Positions 11,962-22,837 of a DNA stretch of 64,000 nt are shown one piece after another. The notes under the pieces are model-generated. The model was not told the DNA's origin, made no database searches, and saw only the letters and a program-made list of their open reading frames with translations. Location of the stretch: contig CM060734.1 in assembly GCA_030704615.1 (NCBI GenBank), forward strand, positions 29,156,042 to 29,220,041, written 5' to 3'. Within the stretch, counting starts at the first letter, position 1. Every line of letters begins with the position of its first letter. The stretch comes from Takakia lepidozioides. Lineage: Eukaryota; Streptophyta; Takakiopsida; Takakiales; Takakiaceae. Made by a program: the position numbers and the translations under genes.

Positions 11962-12485
11962 TGAAGCCTATCTTTTGCCCGCATGTGCTTGAACATGTGC
12001 GGAGACACAACAGAAGAATAAATCATTTGCCTCCCCATCGACGCGCTCATCCCTCAAGCCATTCGAGAATTTAAATCAATTTTTAAGCCAATGATTAGGT
12101 TTGCACTGCCTTTGATTGGGGGTTTCTGCCACGTATCAATTTTGTTTTTGGCTCAATTTTGTTCTGCGGCTTCAAGCATCCCACCGCTACTCCCTCGCCA
12201 AAATTTGGACCAATAAAAATGTCCAAAAAAAAAAGTGTTCTCTTCGCTCACTATTGCAGAACTCTCTATGAAGAGTGCATGAAGTAGAACACAATCAAGT
12301 TTGGAGTGCAAAACAGGGAAGAAACTGTGGTTTTGGGTCCAAATGAATTTTGTTCGCTCCCAAATTTGGCACGCACGTTGCATATGGAGTCATTACGCAT
12401 ACGGTTCAGAAACGGAATGAACCATGAGCACGCGAAACGCAGTCCAACAGGTCCCAGAGTAATAGAATATCCAACGGAGGGAAAC
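11962..12485. repeat. About 0.5-kb dispersed repeat, copy 2
   Basis: Near-identical direct copy of 10970-11480, with a handful of substitutions and a small A-rich insertion near 12220-12235. The high identity suggests recent duplication. Confidence 0.85.
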
Positions 12486-12494
12486 AGTTGGATT

Positions 12495-12790
12495 CAAGGT
12501 ACATGACCTTGAGGCTGCAATAGAGGGCAAGAGGTTGACTCGAGAAGATACATCAGTTGAGCTCCAGGTACAGGACCTTGAGGCTGCAAATGAGGGCGAG
12601 AGGTCGACAGGAGGAGATACATCAGTTGGGCTCCAGTTACAGGACCTTGAGGCTGCAAATGAGGGCGAGAGGTCGACAGGAGGAGATACATCAGTTGGGC
12701 TCTAGGTACAGGACCTTGAGGCTGAAAATGAGGGCAAGAGGTTGATAGGAGAAGAGTCCTCATGTGGACTCGAGTTACAGAGTCAAGAGG
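12495..12790. repeat. About 68-bp tandem repeat
   Basis: Four to five units of about 68 bp built around ACAGGACCTTGAGGCTGCAA, GAGGGCGAGAGGT and GGAGATACATCAGTTGG. The two central units are nearly identical, and the outer ones have diverged. Open frames across it in both directions are a consequence of the unit length and are not evidence of a gene. Confidence 0.85.
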
Positions 12791-13033
12791 CTGACCATCA
12801 AACAATTGTCAGTAAGAAACTTTGGCAGCATCGGTCACGGTAGATTTTTTCCTAAACATTTGCACTAGGCGTTTGTTGCAGTTGATAGTAAAATTCTTGA
12901 GCAAAATATCAAGAATCACGTCGATTAGGTACCAGTTAATCTGAGCCGTAACTTCAGGGTGATATATGTACTGTTCATCTACGTGATGCGTCAGACTACC
13001 GGGAACATCAAGTGACAAAGTGGGTCCATCCAG

Positions 13034-14862
13034 ATGGCCCCTGCAAAGCTGTGAGGGGCGCTCAATGTCATGTTCCAGCTTGCCACTACCATTGGCATTC
13101 TCTGTGCAAATATCATAAATTATGGTACATCCAAGGCTGACTGGGGTTGGCGTCTCTCTCTTGGATTAGCCGCTGTTCCGGGCCTTTGTCTCGGAGGAGG
13201 GCTCTGCCCCGAGACCCCTAATAGCCTTATTGAACGAGGCCACCTGGCCCAAGGATGTGCCACGCTAGAGAAAATTCGTGGATCCAGAAATGTCAATGCG
13301 GAGTATGACGATCTGGTAGAGGCGAGCGAAATCGCAAACAAGGTGAGGTTTTATCCGCTCCCAGGTGTTTTTGCAATCTAGTTTCAAACGTCTAATTATG
13401 GCTGTTAGTTTGATGGTTTTGAGCAAGGCTAGCTACTGGTCAGGAAAGAAGGTGGAGGTTTCAAAGTACCTCAATTCCACAGGTCTGGGTAATCTGATCG
13501 AGAACTGGGAATAAGTCAAACATATAGATCATGATTCATAAATCATCATGAACTGAACATGTTCTAGTGCTTGGAAGACCAAGGTTCCGAGTCCTTAATA
13601 AGCAACGGTAAATTTCAGCTAGAGCTCGAGAATGTTCGAGCTAGAGCTACGCAAGATACGTGGGATAAATGATCATGATTATTGCTGTCCAGATTGGAAC
13701 TTCACCTGCACACCCCTTCCAAAGTTCTGGAAAATGAAAATTTGCTCCAGGATCTCGTGCATTTACATACCTAGTGATCGAAAGACCAACACAACTAGTT
13801 GCAAGGAAGATACATCATTTTGAACAATTTTCTCAGCGTCGAATGAGACACAAGGAGTCTACTGCTCGAATCGAAGGTAATAACTACTCACCAGCTTGAA
13901 CCACAATTCTCTTTACAGGTCCTGGAATTGAATGATTAATGATCGCGTCCACATTTCCCGTCGCGATTGTGCTCTTTACAGCCGTCAAGGCTGTGCTACC
14001 AAAAGCTGGGCCTCATTTTGCAGCATGGACTGTTAGTGATTCAAAATCTTGCAGACTTCGCCAATTACAGAAAGAAGGGGGGTACCAACGTGCAGCTTTG
14101 TCTGACCCATTGGTACTTTCCTACCTGCAGGTGAAGCACCCATTCCGCAACATTTTAAAGAGGAAAAACCGCCCTCAATTGGTGATGGCAGTAGTCATCC
14201 CAATTTTCCAGCAACTTACCGGAATCAATGCTATAATGTTCTACGCCCCCCTCCTCTTCAACACCCTTGGCTTCGGCCTAGATGCTTCCTTATATTCGGC
14301 AGTCATTACTGGCGCCGTGAACCTTGCAGCCACTTTTGTGTCTGTTTTCACGGTCGATCGCTGGGGACGAAGATTGTTGTTTCTGGAAGGTGGAGTCCAG
14401 ATGTTCGTCTCTCAGGTTGGTAAATATCTTAGTTCTTGCGGGGTAGAATATGGTTTCATTTTCCTCTTGAGCAAGTGGGTTCAGTCAATGTTACTTCCTC
14501 ACATTGAAGTGAGTAAAACTTGGTGCTGAGGGTCATGAATGTTCTTCTTGTTGGGACTTCTCTCAAGTGGATAGATCTATGTCCAGAATAATGTACCGAT
14601 ACTCTGTATCGCTTAAATTGGAGTGCGACCAAGATTCACGTCTTCACCACAAAACAAGGTGGGGATGTGGGAGTGGAAAGAAGGAAAGCATTATAGAAGC
14701 CAGAGTACCATTGCGAATAGCTCACCCTGTATGGGACTAACGCTGGGTGTGGGCGTATTTGCAGATTATTATTGCGATCATTTTGGGACTGAAATTTGGA
14801 GGTGACAAGGTGTTGCCTGAATTCTTCTCAGAGCTGGGTGTACCAGAAGTCATGATGACTTA
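13034..14862 (+). pseudogene. STP-type hexose/H+ symporter, fragmentary
   Basis: STP proteins import hexoses with protons across the plasma membrane. Three exons are recognisable: 13034-13341, 14131-14415 and 14765-about 14862. They cover the middle of the 12-helix MFS protein: the MAPAKL...GALNVMFQ segment, the PETPNSLIERG and KIRGS loop, the VKHPFRN and RPQLVMAV segment, [15 protein letters not shown], the AVITGAVN helix and the VDRWGRR loop. Splice sites are canonical and phases agree. The N-terminal helices and most of the C-terminal half are missing. The first exon has an in-frame TGA at 13052-13054, where the family normally has Arg, which fits a CGA to TGA transition. I call it a pseudogene; the downstream copia element may have replaced its 3' end. 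Confidence 0.8.
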
Positions 14863-15194
14863 ACTTCAGGATTTTCACAGGAGGAAAGACGATGAGTACT
14901 CTAGCATACAACTGTGCTAACTATATAGAAACAGAGACAAAGACAGGTTTCTGGAGAGACACACTTTACTCCAGAGAGAGATTGAAAGAGATTTTTTCAA
15001 TGGCCTGAAGTGCCTACTTAAATACACAAACCTCAACTTTAGATATTTCTATTCGAAGTCGTAGTGTTATTCCTATCTGCACTCCTCTACCTTTTCCTGT
15101 CTCTGTCATGACATGAATAGCAAAAGCATCTAACAATATCCAACTTGCTATTCAGGGAGCATCAGTAACATTGAAGGAAACAAACTCTCTAACA
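14863..15194 (-). repeat. Candidate 3' LTR of the copia element
   Basis: On the minus strand, AAAGTGGGAG just after the copia stop codon resembles a polypurine tract and is followed by TGTTAGAGAG, a common LTR opening, at 15194. The following sequence has a short-LTR look, with a TATATAG-like block. The far end is not fixed and no matching 5' LTR is found near 23.3 kb, so the LTR call rests on position and the polypurine tract. Confidence 0.45.
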
Positions 15195-15212
15195 CTCCCA
15201 CTTTGTGAATCT

Positions 15213-15629
15213 TCATTGTTCACATAACCCTAGCTGTATTCTGCATTGTTCCAACTTCGGTCTTGGAACACCTTTCGTCAAAATGTCAGCTGTCAGCTCC
15301 TCTGTCGTACAATAATGAAAGACAATCTTTTGCGCAAGGACTTGATCCCTCACAAAATGATGCTGAATATCAACATGCTTGGTTCGAGCATGAAAGACTG
15401 GGTTTTTAATCAAAGCAAGGCTACCTTGGTTATCGCTCTTGATCGGGGTTGCCTTCTCTTGGATGAAGTTCAGCTCATTCAAGAGCGTTCGCAACCACAT
15501 CACCTCCTTTGCAGCTTGGGCAGCTGCCATGTATTCAACCTCTGTAGTAGACACAACAACTGTAGGTTGCTTTTTACTAACAAACATACCAACACCTTTT
15601 TTCCACCAGCTAGAACAGTTGCTAACCAT
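15213..15629 (-). pseudogene. Copia polyprotein, RNase H C-terminal part
   Basis: The frame contains VSKKQPTVVVSTTEVEYMA, then SDNQGSLALIKNP, HARTKHVDIQHHFVRD and LTADILTKG. These are standard landmarks of the end of Ty1/copia RNase H. It ends in a normal stop close to the candidate polypurine tract. Its upstream part is separated from the remaining copia sequence by the LINE insertion. Both sides of that gap contain SKKQ, so the two pieces may come from overlapping parts of one element or from two related copies. Confidence 0.85.
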
Positions 15630-15639
15630 AACTCATAAA

Positions 15640-17300
15640 ATGAAGGCCACCATCCATTACCCAGCTACACCCCTCCACACCCACACAACCACCACATTTC
15701 CCCGAATCAAAACAAACAAAGCCTGGGGCATGGCACAATCGCGCCCCCCCCCAGGTAATACCACACAACCCCTTCCCCAATCCCCTCAATATATCACAAC
15801 AACACCACCCTCAAGTATCCCCCGGCAAACTCACACTACACTGATGGATCCCTCACCAAACCTAATGCAAGATATGGAATTTATCACGCCGGCAGCGGTC
15901 GGGGTGTTGCCCTCCGGCTCCCTGGCCCTGCCACCATTCTAAGGGCTGAGCTCATGGCCATCCACGACGCTCTCTCTCTACTTGCCGTCTTCCCCCCCCC
16001 CCCCCCCCATACTGTATCTTCACTGATAGCCTCACCTCTCTATTTCTTATTCGAAACCACATCTCCCACCCTTCTTCCCATCATCATCACCCCGACCGCA
16101 ACCTCGTTGCCGCCATTGTCCAAAAGGCCATCTCCAAAAACCATCCAGTCCATTTACTCAAAGTCCGCTCGCACACTGGCATTCATGGTAATGAGAAAGC
16201 AGATCTACTCGCTCAACTCGGCGCCTCTCAACCCATAATCGAACCCACACCCAACCCTATCCACATCGCCCATACCCACCCCTTCTGGTTTATACACCCC
16301 GTCCCAGACCCCCCTGTACCCAGACCGGTCCAGAACCTTCTGACCACTCTAACTAGAGAAGCAAATAAACAAGCTGCAGCCTCCATCAGCCACACCAAAG
16401 TACACATCCAAAAGTGGACTCAATCAAATGTATTGCACCATAAACTCTCAAATCATTTCTGGCTAACCAAAACTACTACTGACGCACAAATCCGACAAAC
16501 ACTCAAATTCAGATACGCCCAATACATGGGTCACCAACGCAAACACATCTTTTGGCCGCATATGTTCCCATCCCCATACTGCCCATTATGTTCAACCACT
16601 CACCAAGCTCGTGACACCTGGCCACATCTCCTCAGCCAATGTACGCACCCGATCATACATGGCCTTCATATCACACGACACAATCAAGCAGTCTGACATC
16701 TCCATAAATTTTTCTAAATCGTGCTGAAACCAGATGGTTCTCGCTCATAAACGCTGGCACCTACCAAGGTCGGCCACCCGACCACACTGTGCCATCCTGG
16801 CTGCTACCATGCATATGTACCCAATCACCATGCTCATGCCCTGCTAGGCTTTGCCCGGACATACTCCTTGTATAAGGCCTACCCATTAACACCCTACCCC
16901 CCACCTTACCTTCCCCACAATTCACCATTCATTTCATTGAATTCACATTTTGCCAGGATCGTTACCCCAATGACTCGATTTTAGAAAAACGTCAAAAATA
17001 TGCCCCGTTTATCCTTGCAATCCGACGGTATGGTTGGAAAATTGGCCCATTAACCGTCATCACCGCCGGTACTCGAGGCGGCATTCATAACGCCAGTATC
17101 AATGACATACATGATAACTTCAAAATTCCCACTCTTCCCATCCACAAATGCTTCAAAGCAATTCACCTCACGGCACTCCGTTCACTCACAGCTATTATCA
17201 CCAACAAATGCCAACTGGAATCCGGCACTTCAAACGCACCCTAGGTCCCCCAAGGTACCCCTGGGTACCCAGGCGTACCATAGACTCCCCTACTTTCTCC
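15640..17300 (+). mobile_element. LINE (non-LTR retrotransposon) 3' portion inserted in copia
   Basis: Across several plus-strand frames one can follow an RNase H domain: YTDGSLT near 15840, RAELMAIHDAL near 15950, FTDSL near 16020 and KVRSHTGIHGNEKADLLA near 16160. A tail domain follows, with a CPLC...H...C zinc-finger-like segment near 16580-16640. A further conserved-looking C-terminal segment around 16950-17240 contains PFILAIRRYGWKIGPL. Frame changes and stops show that it is dead. The reverse transcriptase and endonuclease are absent, so the insertion is 5'-truncated, as is usual for LINEs. A poly-C run near 16000 may be partly artefactual. Target duplications were not identified. Confidence 0.7.
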
Positions 17301-17329
17301 GGTCACTTGGTGTCTTGCAGGACACCTTT

Positions 17330-17800
17330 CTTTTTATAGGGCCCACCCCCGAAAGGGGGCAGTAGCTGCAAGGCGAAAAGACTCTTAGTAAGGCGGCTTC
17401 GGCCGGAGTCTTCTCTCTCTCTCTTGCTTTTTACTATTCCAGTTGATTGCGGCACTGCCCAAAGTAAAGGCATAACCTGTGGTGGACTTCCTACTATCCA
17501 AGTCCCCACCCCAATCTGAATCGCATTTGCTCCACCCTTAAACTGCAAAACCATCTGTTGAGTCCCCTTCAAATACCTGAAGATTCTCTTGATTGCTTTC
17601 CAATGAGCAATCCCCGGATTTGCCATAAACTGACTCACCATTCCAACTGCAATTGCTATATCTGGTCTAGTGCCTGTCATAGCATACATCAGACTGCCTT
17701 GTGTTTGAGCATACCCCTTAGCCACTAATTTGGCTTTCTACCTCTCCACTTCTCCTCCAGCATTTCGCTTGATGCAGAAGACCCACTTACAACCAATGGC
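17330..17800 (-). pseudogene. Copia reverse transcriptase/RNase H, internally deleted
   Basis: The frame enters with KLVAKGYAQTQG and jumps directly to SLMYAMTGTRPDIAIAVGM and IKRIFRYLKGT. The first belongs to the N-terminal fingers of copia reverse transcriptase; the second lies near its C-terminal end. The catalytic palm with the YVDD motif is therefore missing, and the element cannot reverse-transcribe itself. The frame then runs through an altered RNase H start into non-copia sequence near 17430. Confidence 0.8.
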
Positions 17801-19478
17801 TTATCTTCCAGGTGGTAAGGTAACCAACCTCCAAGTCTTGTTCTCCTCCAGGGACTTCAGCTCCTCCCTCATAGATGCTTCCCACTCTTTGGCTTGGTCT
17901 CCCATTCTTGCTTCCTTAACATTCTTGGGCTCCTCTATTTCCAAAATGTTGGTCGCTTCATCCTCAACAAAGCTTCCAAAGATCTTTGTGGGTTTTCTGA
18001 TTCGCTCACCTCGCCTTGGCTGCAACTCTGTCACTATAGGTTGAATGGATGGTAAGGGCTCCACTTCCACTTCTCCCACTGGCTCCACTTCTCCCACTGG
18101 TTCTTGTGCTTCCAAGGGATTCCAAATCTCTAATGGCAGCTCCTCCTCAAAGCTTGTTTCCAGAATCTGTTCATCAGTCTTTGGTACTTCTGTAGTTTTC
18201 TCCAATACCACTACATCCCGACTGGTGACCATCTTTCTCTTCTCAGGATCCCATAATTTGTAGTGTTTGCCATCCCCCGAGTACCCAACAAAAATGCATC
18301 TTACACTTTTCGGCTCAAGCTTGGACCTAGTCTCTTTAGGCTTGTGCACATAAGCTACACTTCCAAAGACTCGCAAATGCTTAACTGATGGTTTTCTTCC
18401 AGACCATGCTTCCTCTGGTGTTGCCCCTATCACAGCCTTGGTGGGGCATCTATTCCTGATGTAAGCAACTGTCACAACTGCTTCTGCCCAAAACATATAT
18501 CCAAGACCCTCATGATGTAGCATACACCTAGCACTTTCAATCAGAGTTCTATTCATCCTCTCAGCAACCCCATTCTGTTGCGGAGTATATGCTGCAGTGA
18601 ACTGTTGATGAATTCCCTCTTGCTTACAGTACTAACGAAAATTACCAAAAATGTATTCTCCTCCATTATCACTTCTGAGTTGCTTGAGCTTGCACTCACT
18701 TGAAGTTTCTACTCCCACCTTGAACTCCTTGAACTTACTTAGCACCTCACTTTTCTGCTTCAGAAAGTAGCACCATATCTTCCTAGTACAGTCATCAATG
18801 AATGTGACAAAATACTTACAACCTCCCAAAGAGCTGTTCTTCATGGGTCCACATATATCGGAGTGCACTAACTCCAAGGGCTTAGAAGCTCTGTTTGCTT
18901 CACCACTTGCAAAAGGAAGTCTCTTCTGCTTGCCAAGCAAGCAACCTTTGCAACACTGTAGATAGCTTCACATGGCCTAGCGTCCATTCCATCCACTAGA
19001 TCAAGTTTTTGCATTTGCTGAAGTCCTGAAACACTAAGATGTCCCATTCTTTTGTGCCAAAGTGACACATCTTGCTTTTGGTCTCTTCCAAGATGAGCAT
19101 ATTCATCTGCCATCTCTGAGCTACAAAGCAATCTATACAGTCTACCATCCCTCGCAGCTTTTGCTATGATATTTCCATAATCATCTTTGATCCGACAATT
19201 TCGGCTACCAAACTCAACAAATAAGTTCTTGGCTGTAGCCTTACTGACTGAGAAAAGGTTCTTGGCCAAACCTGACACAAATAGCACATCATGCAGATGA
19301 CCATTTTCTACCTTGTTATTGACTAACATGTCAATAACTATAGATCCTTTTCCCACAGCCTCTTGTATCGAATTATCTCCCAAGTAAATCCTAGTCTTAG
19401 GAATCTCCTTCAAATCTGAGAATAATTCTTTCTGAAAAGACATATGTTGTGACGCACCAGAGTCAACATACCAGCTCC
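17801..19478 (-). pseudogene. Copia protease, GAG-pre-integrase and integrase
   Basis: Reading on the minus strand: protease WYVDSGASQHMS near 19465, then the GAG-pre-integrase WHKRMGHLSVSGLQ near 19060. Next come integrase landmarks LELVHSDICGPM (18865), DDCTRK, RSDNGGEY (18660) and MNRTLIESARCML (18555). The integrase C-terminal part has KPSVKHLRVFGSVAYVH and CIFVGYS, followed by an acidic linker leading to reverse transcriptase. Two frameshifts, near 18890-18960 and near 18600, break the polyprotein. Plant Ty1/copia order is conserved (integrase before reverse transcriptase). The upstream end is cut by MULE2. Confidence 0.9.
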
Positions 19479-19709
19479 CTGATTTTGGGGGATGCCTCCG
19501 CGTGAGCGCGGTCAAGCTCACGCCACGTCACCGGTTCTCGCCACATTGGCTCAAGGGTCCGACGCCACGTCAGCAGTCTTCGCCAGCGTGGTTGACGCCA
19601 CGTCACGCCTCGCCATGTCATTTCCACGGGCGTACCTATGACCGCGGACAGAACAGGGAAAAAGGGGCCTATAGCCGCGGAATTGGTAGCCGTAGACAGT
19701 TTTTTTTTT

Positions 19710-20735
19710 TTTTTGCATTTGACATTCGGCATTTGGATGGATGTGATGATCGGTGCCGATCATTACTTCTAGTTTTTTTTTTCTTTTTTTTTCTTTGCTT
19801 TTGATATTTTGCATTTGGGTGGATGTGATGATCGGTGCCGGCCATCACTTCTGTCGGTGCCGCCGATCTTTTTATTTTTATTTTTATTTTTTTTGGGACA
19901 TTCGGCATTTGGGTGGATGTGATGGTCAGCACCGACCATCACTTCTGTCGGTGCCGCTGATCATCACTTTCTGTTTTTTTTATATTTTTGTTCTTATTTA
20001 AATTTAAATTGGCTTTTGACATTCGGCATTTGGGCGGATGCGATGGTCGGTGCTGACCATCACTTCTGCCAGTGCCGCCGATCATATATATATATATAAT
20101 TTTATTTTTATTATTTTTGGACATTCGGCATTTGGGTGGATGCGATGGTCGGTGCCAACAATCACTTCTGTCGATGCCGCCGATCATCACTTTCCGTTTT
20201 TTTTTTTTGTTTTTTTGTTTTTTGTTTTTCGACATTCGGCATTTGGGTGGATGTGATGATCGGTGCCGACCATCACTTCAGTTACCGATCACCACTCTCC
20301 GTTGTTTTTTGTTTTTTTTTTTTTTTTTTTTTTTTTGGCTTTTGACATTCGGCATTTGGGTGGATGTGATGGTATCTGCCGACCATCACTTCTGTCAGTG
20401 CCGCCGATCTTTTTTTTTGGCTTTTGACATTCGGCATTTGGGCGGATGTGATGGTCGGTGCAGACCATCACTTCTGTCAATATCGCCAATCATCACTTTC
20501 TCTTTTATTTTTATTTATTTTTTGGCTTTTGACATTCGGCATTTGGGTGGATGTGATGGTCGGTGCCGACAATCACTTCTGTCGGTGCCACCGATCATCA
20601 CTTTCCGATTATTTATTTATTTATTAAATAAATTTAAGGTGACTTTTGACATTTGGCATTGGGGTGGATGCGATGGTCGGTGCCGACCATCACTTCTGTC
20701 GGTACTGCCGATCATCATTTCTGTTTTTTTTGTTT
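19710..20735. repeat. About 80-120-bp minisatellite with hairpin units
   Basis: Ten imperfect units, each with a variable poly-T stretch, a GACATTCGGCATTTGGGTGG block, then GATGGTCGG-TG-CCGACCATC and a CACTTCTGTC block. The GATGGTCGG...CCGACCATC part is a perfect 9-bp inverted repeat with a 2-base spacer in several units. Unit starts are near 19721, 19806, 19900, 20019, 20122, 20231, 20345, 20427, 20529 and 20647. Long open frames in both directions come from the repeat and are not genes. Confidence 0.9.
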
Positions 20736-20743
20736 TTGTTGTA

Positions 20744-21663
20744 TGCCCAGGGAATGCCACTTGTTTCTAGAATTCCACATCTTGAAGGGGAGGAGAGATT
20801 CGGCTCTTGTAAGAGGAAATTGAACACCCCACCTGGCTCGGATTCCGATTCGCAAAGGGCAGACCGTGATAACTTCTCGAAGCCTCGTGTTCCCCTGCAT
20901 GACATATCAATGTCCGGAACCTCCATTCTGGAAGAACCTCCGACACGACGGCAGGCTCTAGCATCAAACAGTGCCATTGAAAGTCCATACGGCTAACCAG
21001 AAGCCAAAAACCACAAGTTCTGGTTCTGCGCAGACGATTGTAGTAGATGTGTGCATGGAACTGTATGTCCTTCCGTGGTGATGAAGCCAGCTTCTCCAAC
21101 CGTTTGGCCCGTCAAGGTGGGAACACATCTCACGAGTCAGGAGATTGCAATGCAGGAGGAGGCAGACTTTTCCCTTGCGAGACAACCCCAACTGCATGCA
21201 TGTGCTTCTACTTCTGCATCCTCTCGGGTCCCTCCGACAAATCCTCACTTGTGGCCAACCAAACGAGATGGAAAGCTGGTTCGGCGTTTCCCTCCAACCG
21301 CTGAACACTTCGTCAAAGTGGAGTCCGCAAGAATGCTCCAAGCTCGTGTTGCAAGCACCACGGAAGTGCCCAATCCAGGATATGGTCGGGTGTACACAAT
21401 GATCACTTCGACATCTGTTGTTCATGACAGGGCCTACGACATCACGGTTTCCAATTTCCCCAATTGCACATGTCCCGATTTTGTGAATATGCTATCAACC
21501 AGTTTGGGCAAGAGAGGTAAATTCATACCCTACAAACATTTGTATTTCATATTTTTGAAGAGGATGGTTTGCGATCCCAAACGTGACAACTTCGTTCACC
21601 AGGCCACTCTGAGTTTCAACGAGGTCGATACTCTATTGCAGCGGGATACAACACATAGGTAGC
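20744..21663 (+). pseudogene. MULE transposase C-terminal remnant with SWIM finger
   Basis: It matches the end of the MULE1 transposase: the segments VSRIPHLEGEERFGSCKRKL, TPPGSDSDSQRAD and LWPTKRDGKLVRRFPPTAEH have close counterparts there. It ends with the SWIM-like zinc finger CTCPDF...KFIPYKHLYF and the same final segment with a stop at 21661. The third metal ligand (Cys in IPCKH of MULE1) is Tyr here, so the finger should be broken. The catalytic DDE domain is absent and the first part of the frame is interrupted. The element would depend on transposase supplied by MULE1-like copies. Confidence 0.85.
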
Positions 21664-22380
21664 ATCTGCTATGCAATGTGGTATGTGGACGACCATGCTA
21701 TGAAATGTGCAATTTGCAACATTGTCATGGAAATTCAATTCAAATCAAGTCGTTTGCAACATCGTCGGCGGTGCAATGATATGACATCCCTTATCCCTCC
21801 ATTATACTTCCAACTATACTGAGTGAGTCTGAGTGACAACTTTTAAAAGCACATGCATCATTGCACATTTCGAAGTCTACATGTTTTCATGTCGCTATGC
21901 ACTGCAATCATCTTTTGAAGATGATCATAACTCTCATTGTTATTTGGGGAGGCAGCAAGGTCTTCCCGTGGCAGCCTCTATGGCGCATACTTTGTGAGGA
22001 TATTTTCTCGTCCTTGTAATTGTAAAAGTGAAACAAACATTTGTAATTGCACAATGTTGGATGCTACAATTGTAGGCCCCATGGTAGTCTTCATTGTATT
22101 CAGCCAAGGATTCCCTGCATTAATCCCATGGTCATAGGACCATCCTCGGTTATAGGCGGCGCATGTTCATGCTGACGTGATAGATGACGGCGCAGTGCCA
22201 CATCAACATTTGTCGTCATATCAGCCTGCTGACATCATGCTCACGCCACGTCAACGTGGGTGCACGCTCACACCATGTCAGCTGGCGTGAGCATACACTC
22301 ACGCCACGTCACTCCTGCGTGAGCGTACGCTCGCGCGTTCACGCGCAAGGCTCACGCCATTGCGTCGTTGTCTGATTTTG

Positions 22381-22837
22381 AAGCTTCTGGACGTGAAACA
22401 AAAACATTCTCAAGTGTATGTGCTTGCCCCTTCTCTACGAACCTCTTTGGATGCGGGCATTCTCATGCCCAATGGCCGGGCTCATGGCAATTGTTACAGT
22501 TGCCTCTCCGCTTGAACTTTTTCTACGGTTGTTGTTTTTTCTGTCCATATGACTCTTTGGGTTTCCCCTTCAGCTTCTGTACATAAAAAGTTTTTTCATC
22601 ACTTGAAGATGTCCCTTCTGCATTCATCTTCATCTCCAACTCCTCATGCAGCAACCTCCCATTTACAAGTTCCAACGTCAGAGCATCTGTCCTAGTCTCT
22701 AGAGCAGTAATGAGGTTGTGATAGTTCTCTGGCAAGCTTAACAACAAAATCATTACTAACATGCCATCACTCACTAACTCTCCCACTGCATCTAGCTGTA
22801 GTGACAATTCTCTAAGCTTATTGATGTGACTTGTCAT
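22381..22837 (-). pseudogene. Copia gag (UBN2-like) with zinc knuckle
   Basis: The frame at 22523-22837 contains INKLRELSLQLDAVGE, LLSLPENYHNLITALETR and LVNGRLLHEELEM, standard features of the copia gag_pre/UBN2 domain. Downstream a zinc knuckle CNNCHEPGHWA-stop-EC can be read near 22450-22490. It has a TGA inside the Cys-His box and the ligand pattern CX2CX4HX4C. The reading resumes as protease on the other side of MULE2, so the transposon landed between gag and protease of this copia copy. Confidence 0.8.

Larger units (their letters stand above)
19488..22371 (+). mobile_element. MULE2, non-autonomous Mutator-like element in copia
   Basis: The 9-bp sequence CTGATTTTG occurs at 19479-19487 and again at 22372-22380, matching the target duplication length of Mutator-like elements. 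The left end begins GGGGATGCCTCCGCGTGAGC, which resembles the reverse-complemented right end of MULE1 (GGGGAATGCTTGCGCGTGAG). The right end, reverse-complemented, reads ACAACGACGCAATGGCGTGA and resembles MULE1's left end (CAAGCAACGACACTACCGCG). Both subterminal regions are rich in GCGTGAGC and CACGCCACGTCA motifs. The element keeps only the C-terminal transposase coding region; the rest is a minisatellite. It is inverted relative to MULE1. Confidence 0.85.

Noticed and set aside
12495-12790. Open frames across the 68-bp repeat
   Set aside because: Repetitive peptides on both strands follow from unit length; there is no start context or domain.
13034-14862. Functional sugar transporter
   Set aside because: Only central exons are present, with an in-frame stop and no N-terminal helices; treated as a pseudogene.
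17340-17415. Self-cleaving ribozyme (HDV- or hammerhead-like) at the LINE/copia junction
   Set aside because: The hairpins are present, but no CUGAUGA core or HDV-type double-pseudoknot pattern could be matched.
19710-20735. Long open frames in both directions (repeated HPPKCRMS and HLGGCDGRC peptides)
   Set aside because: They arise from the repeated unit and the poly-T stretches. No domain is present and both strands are equally open, so they are not genes.
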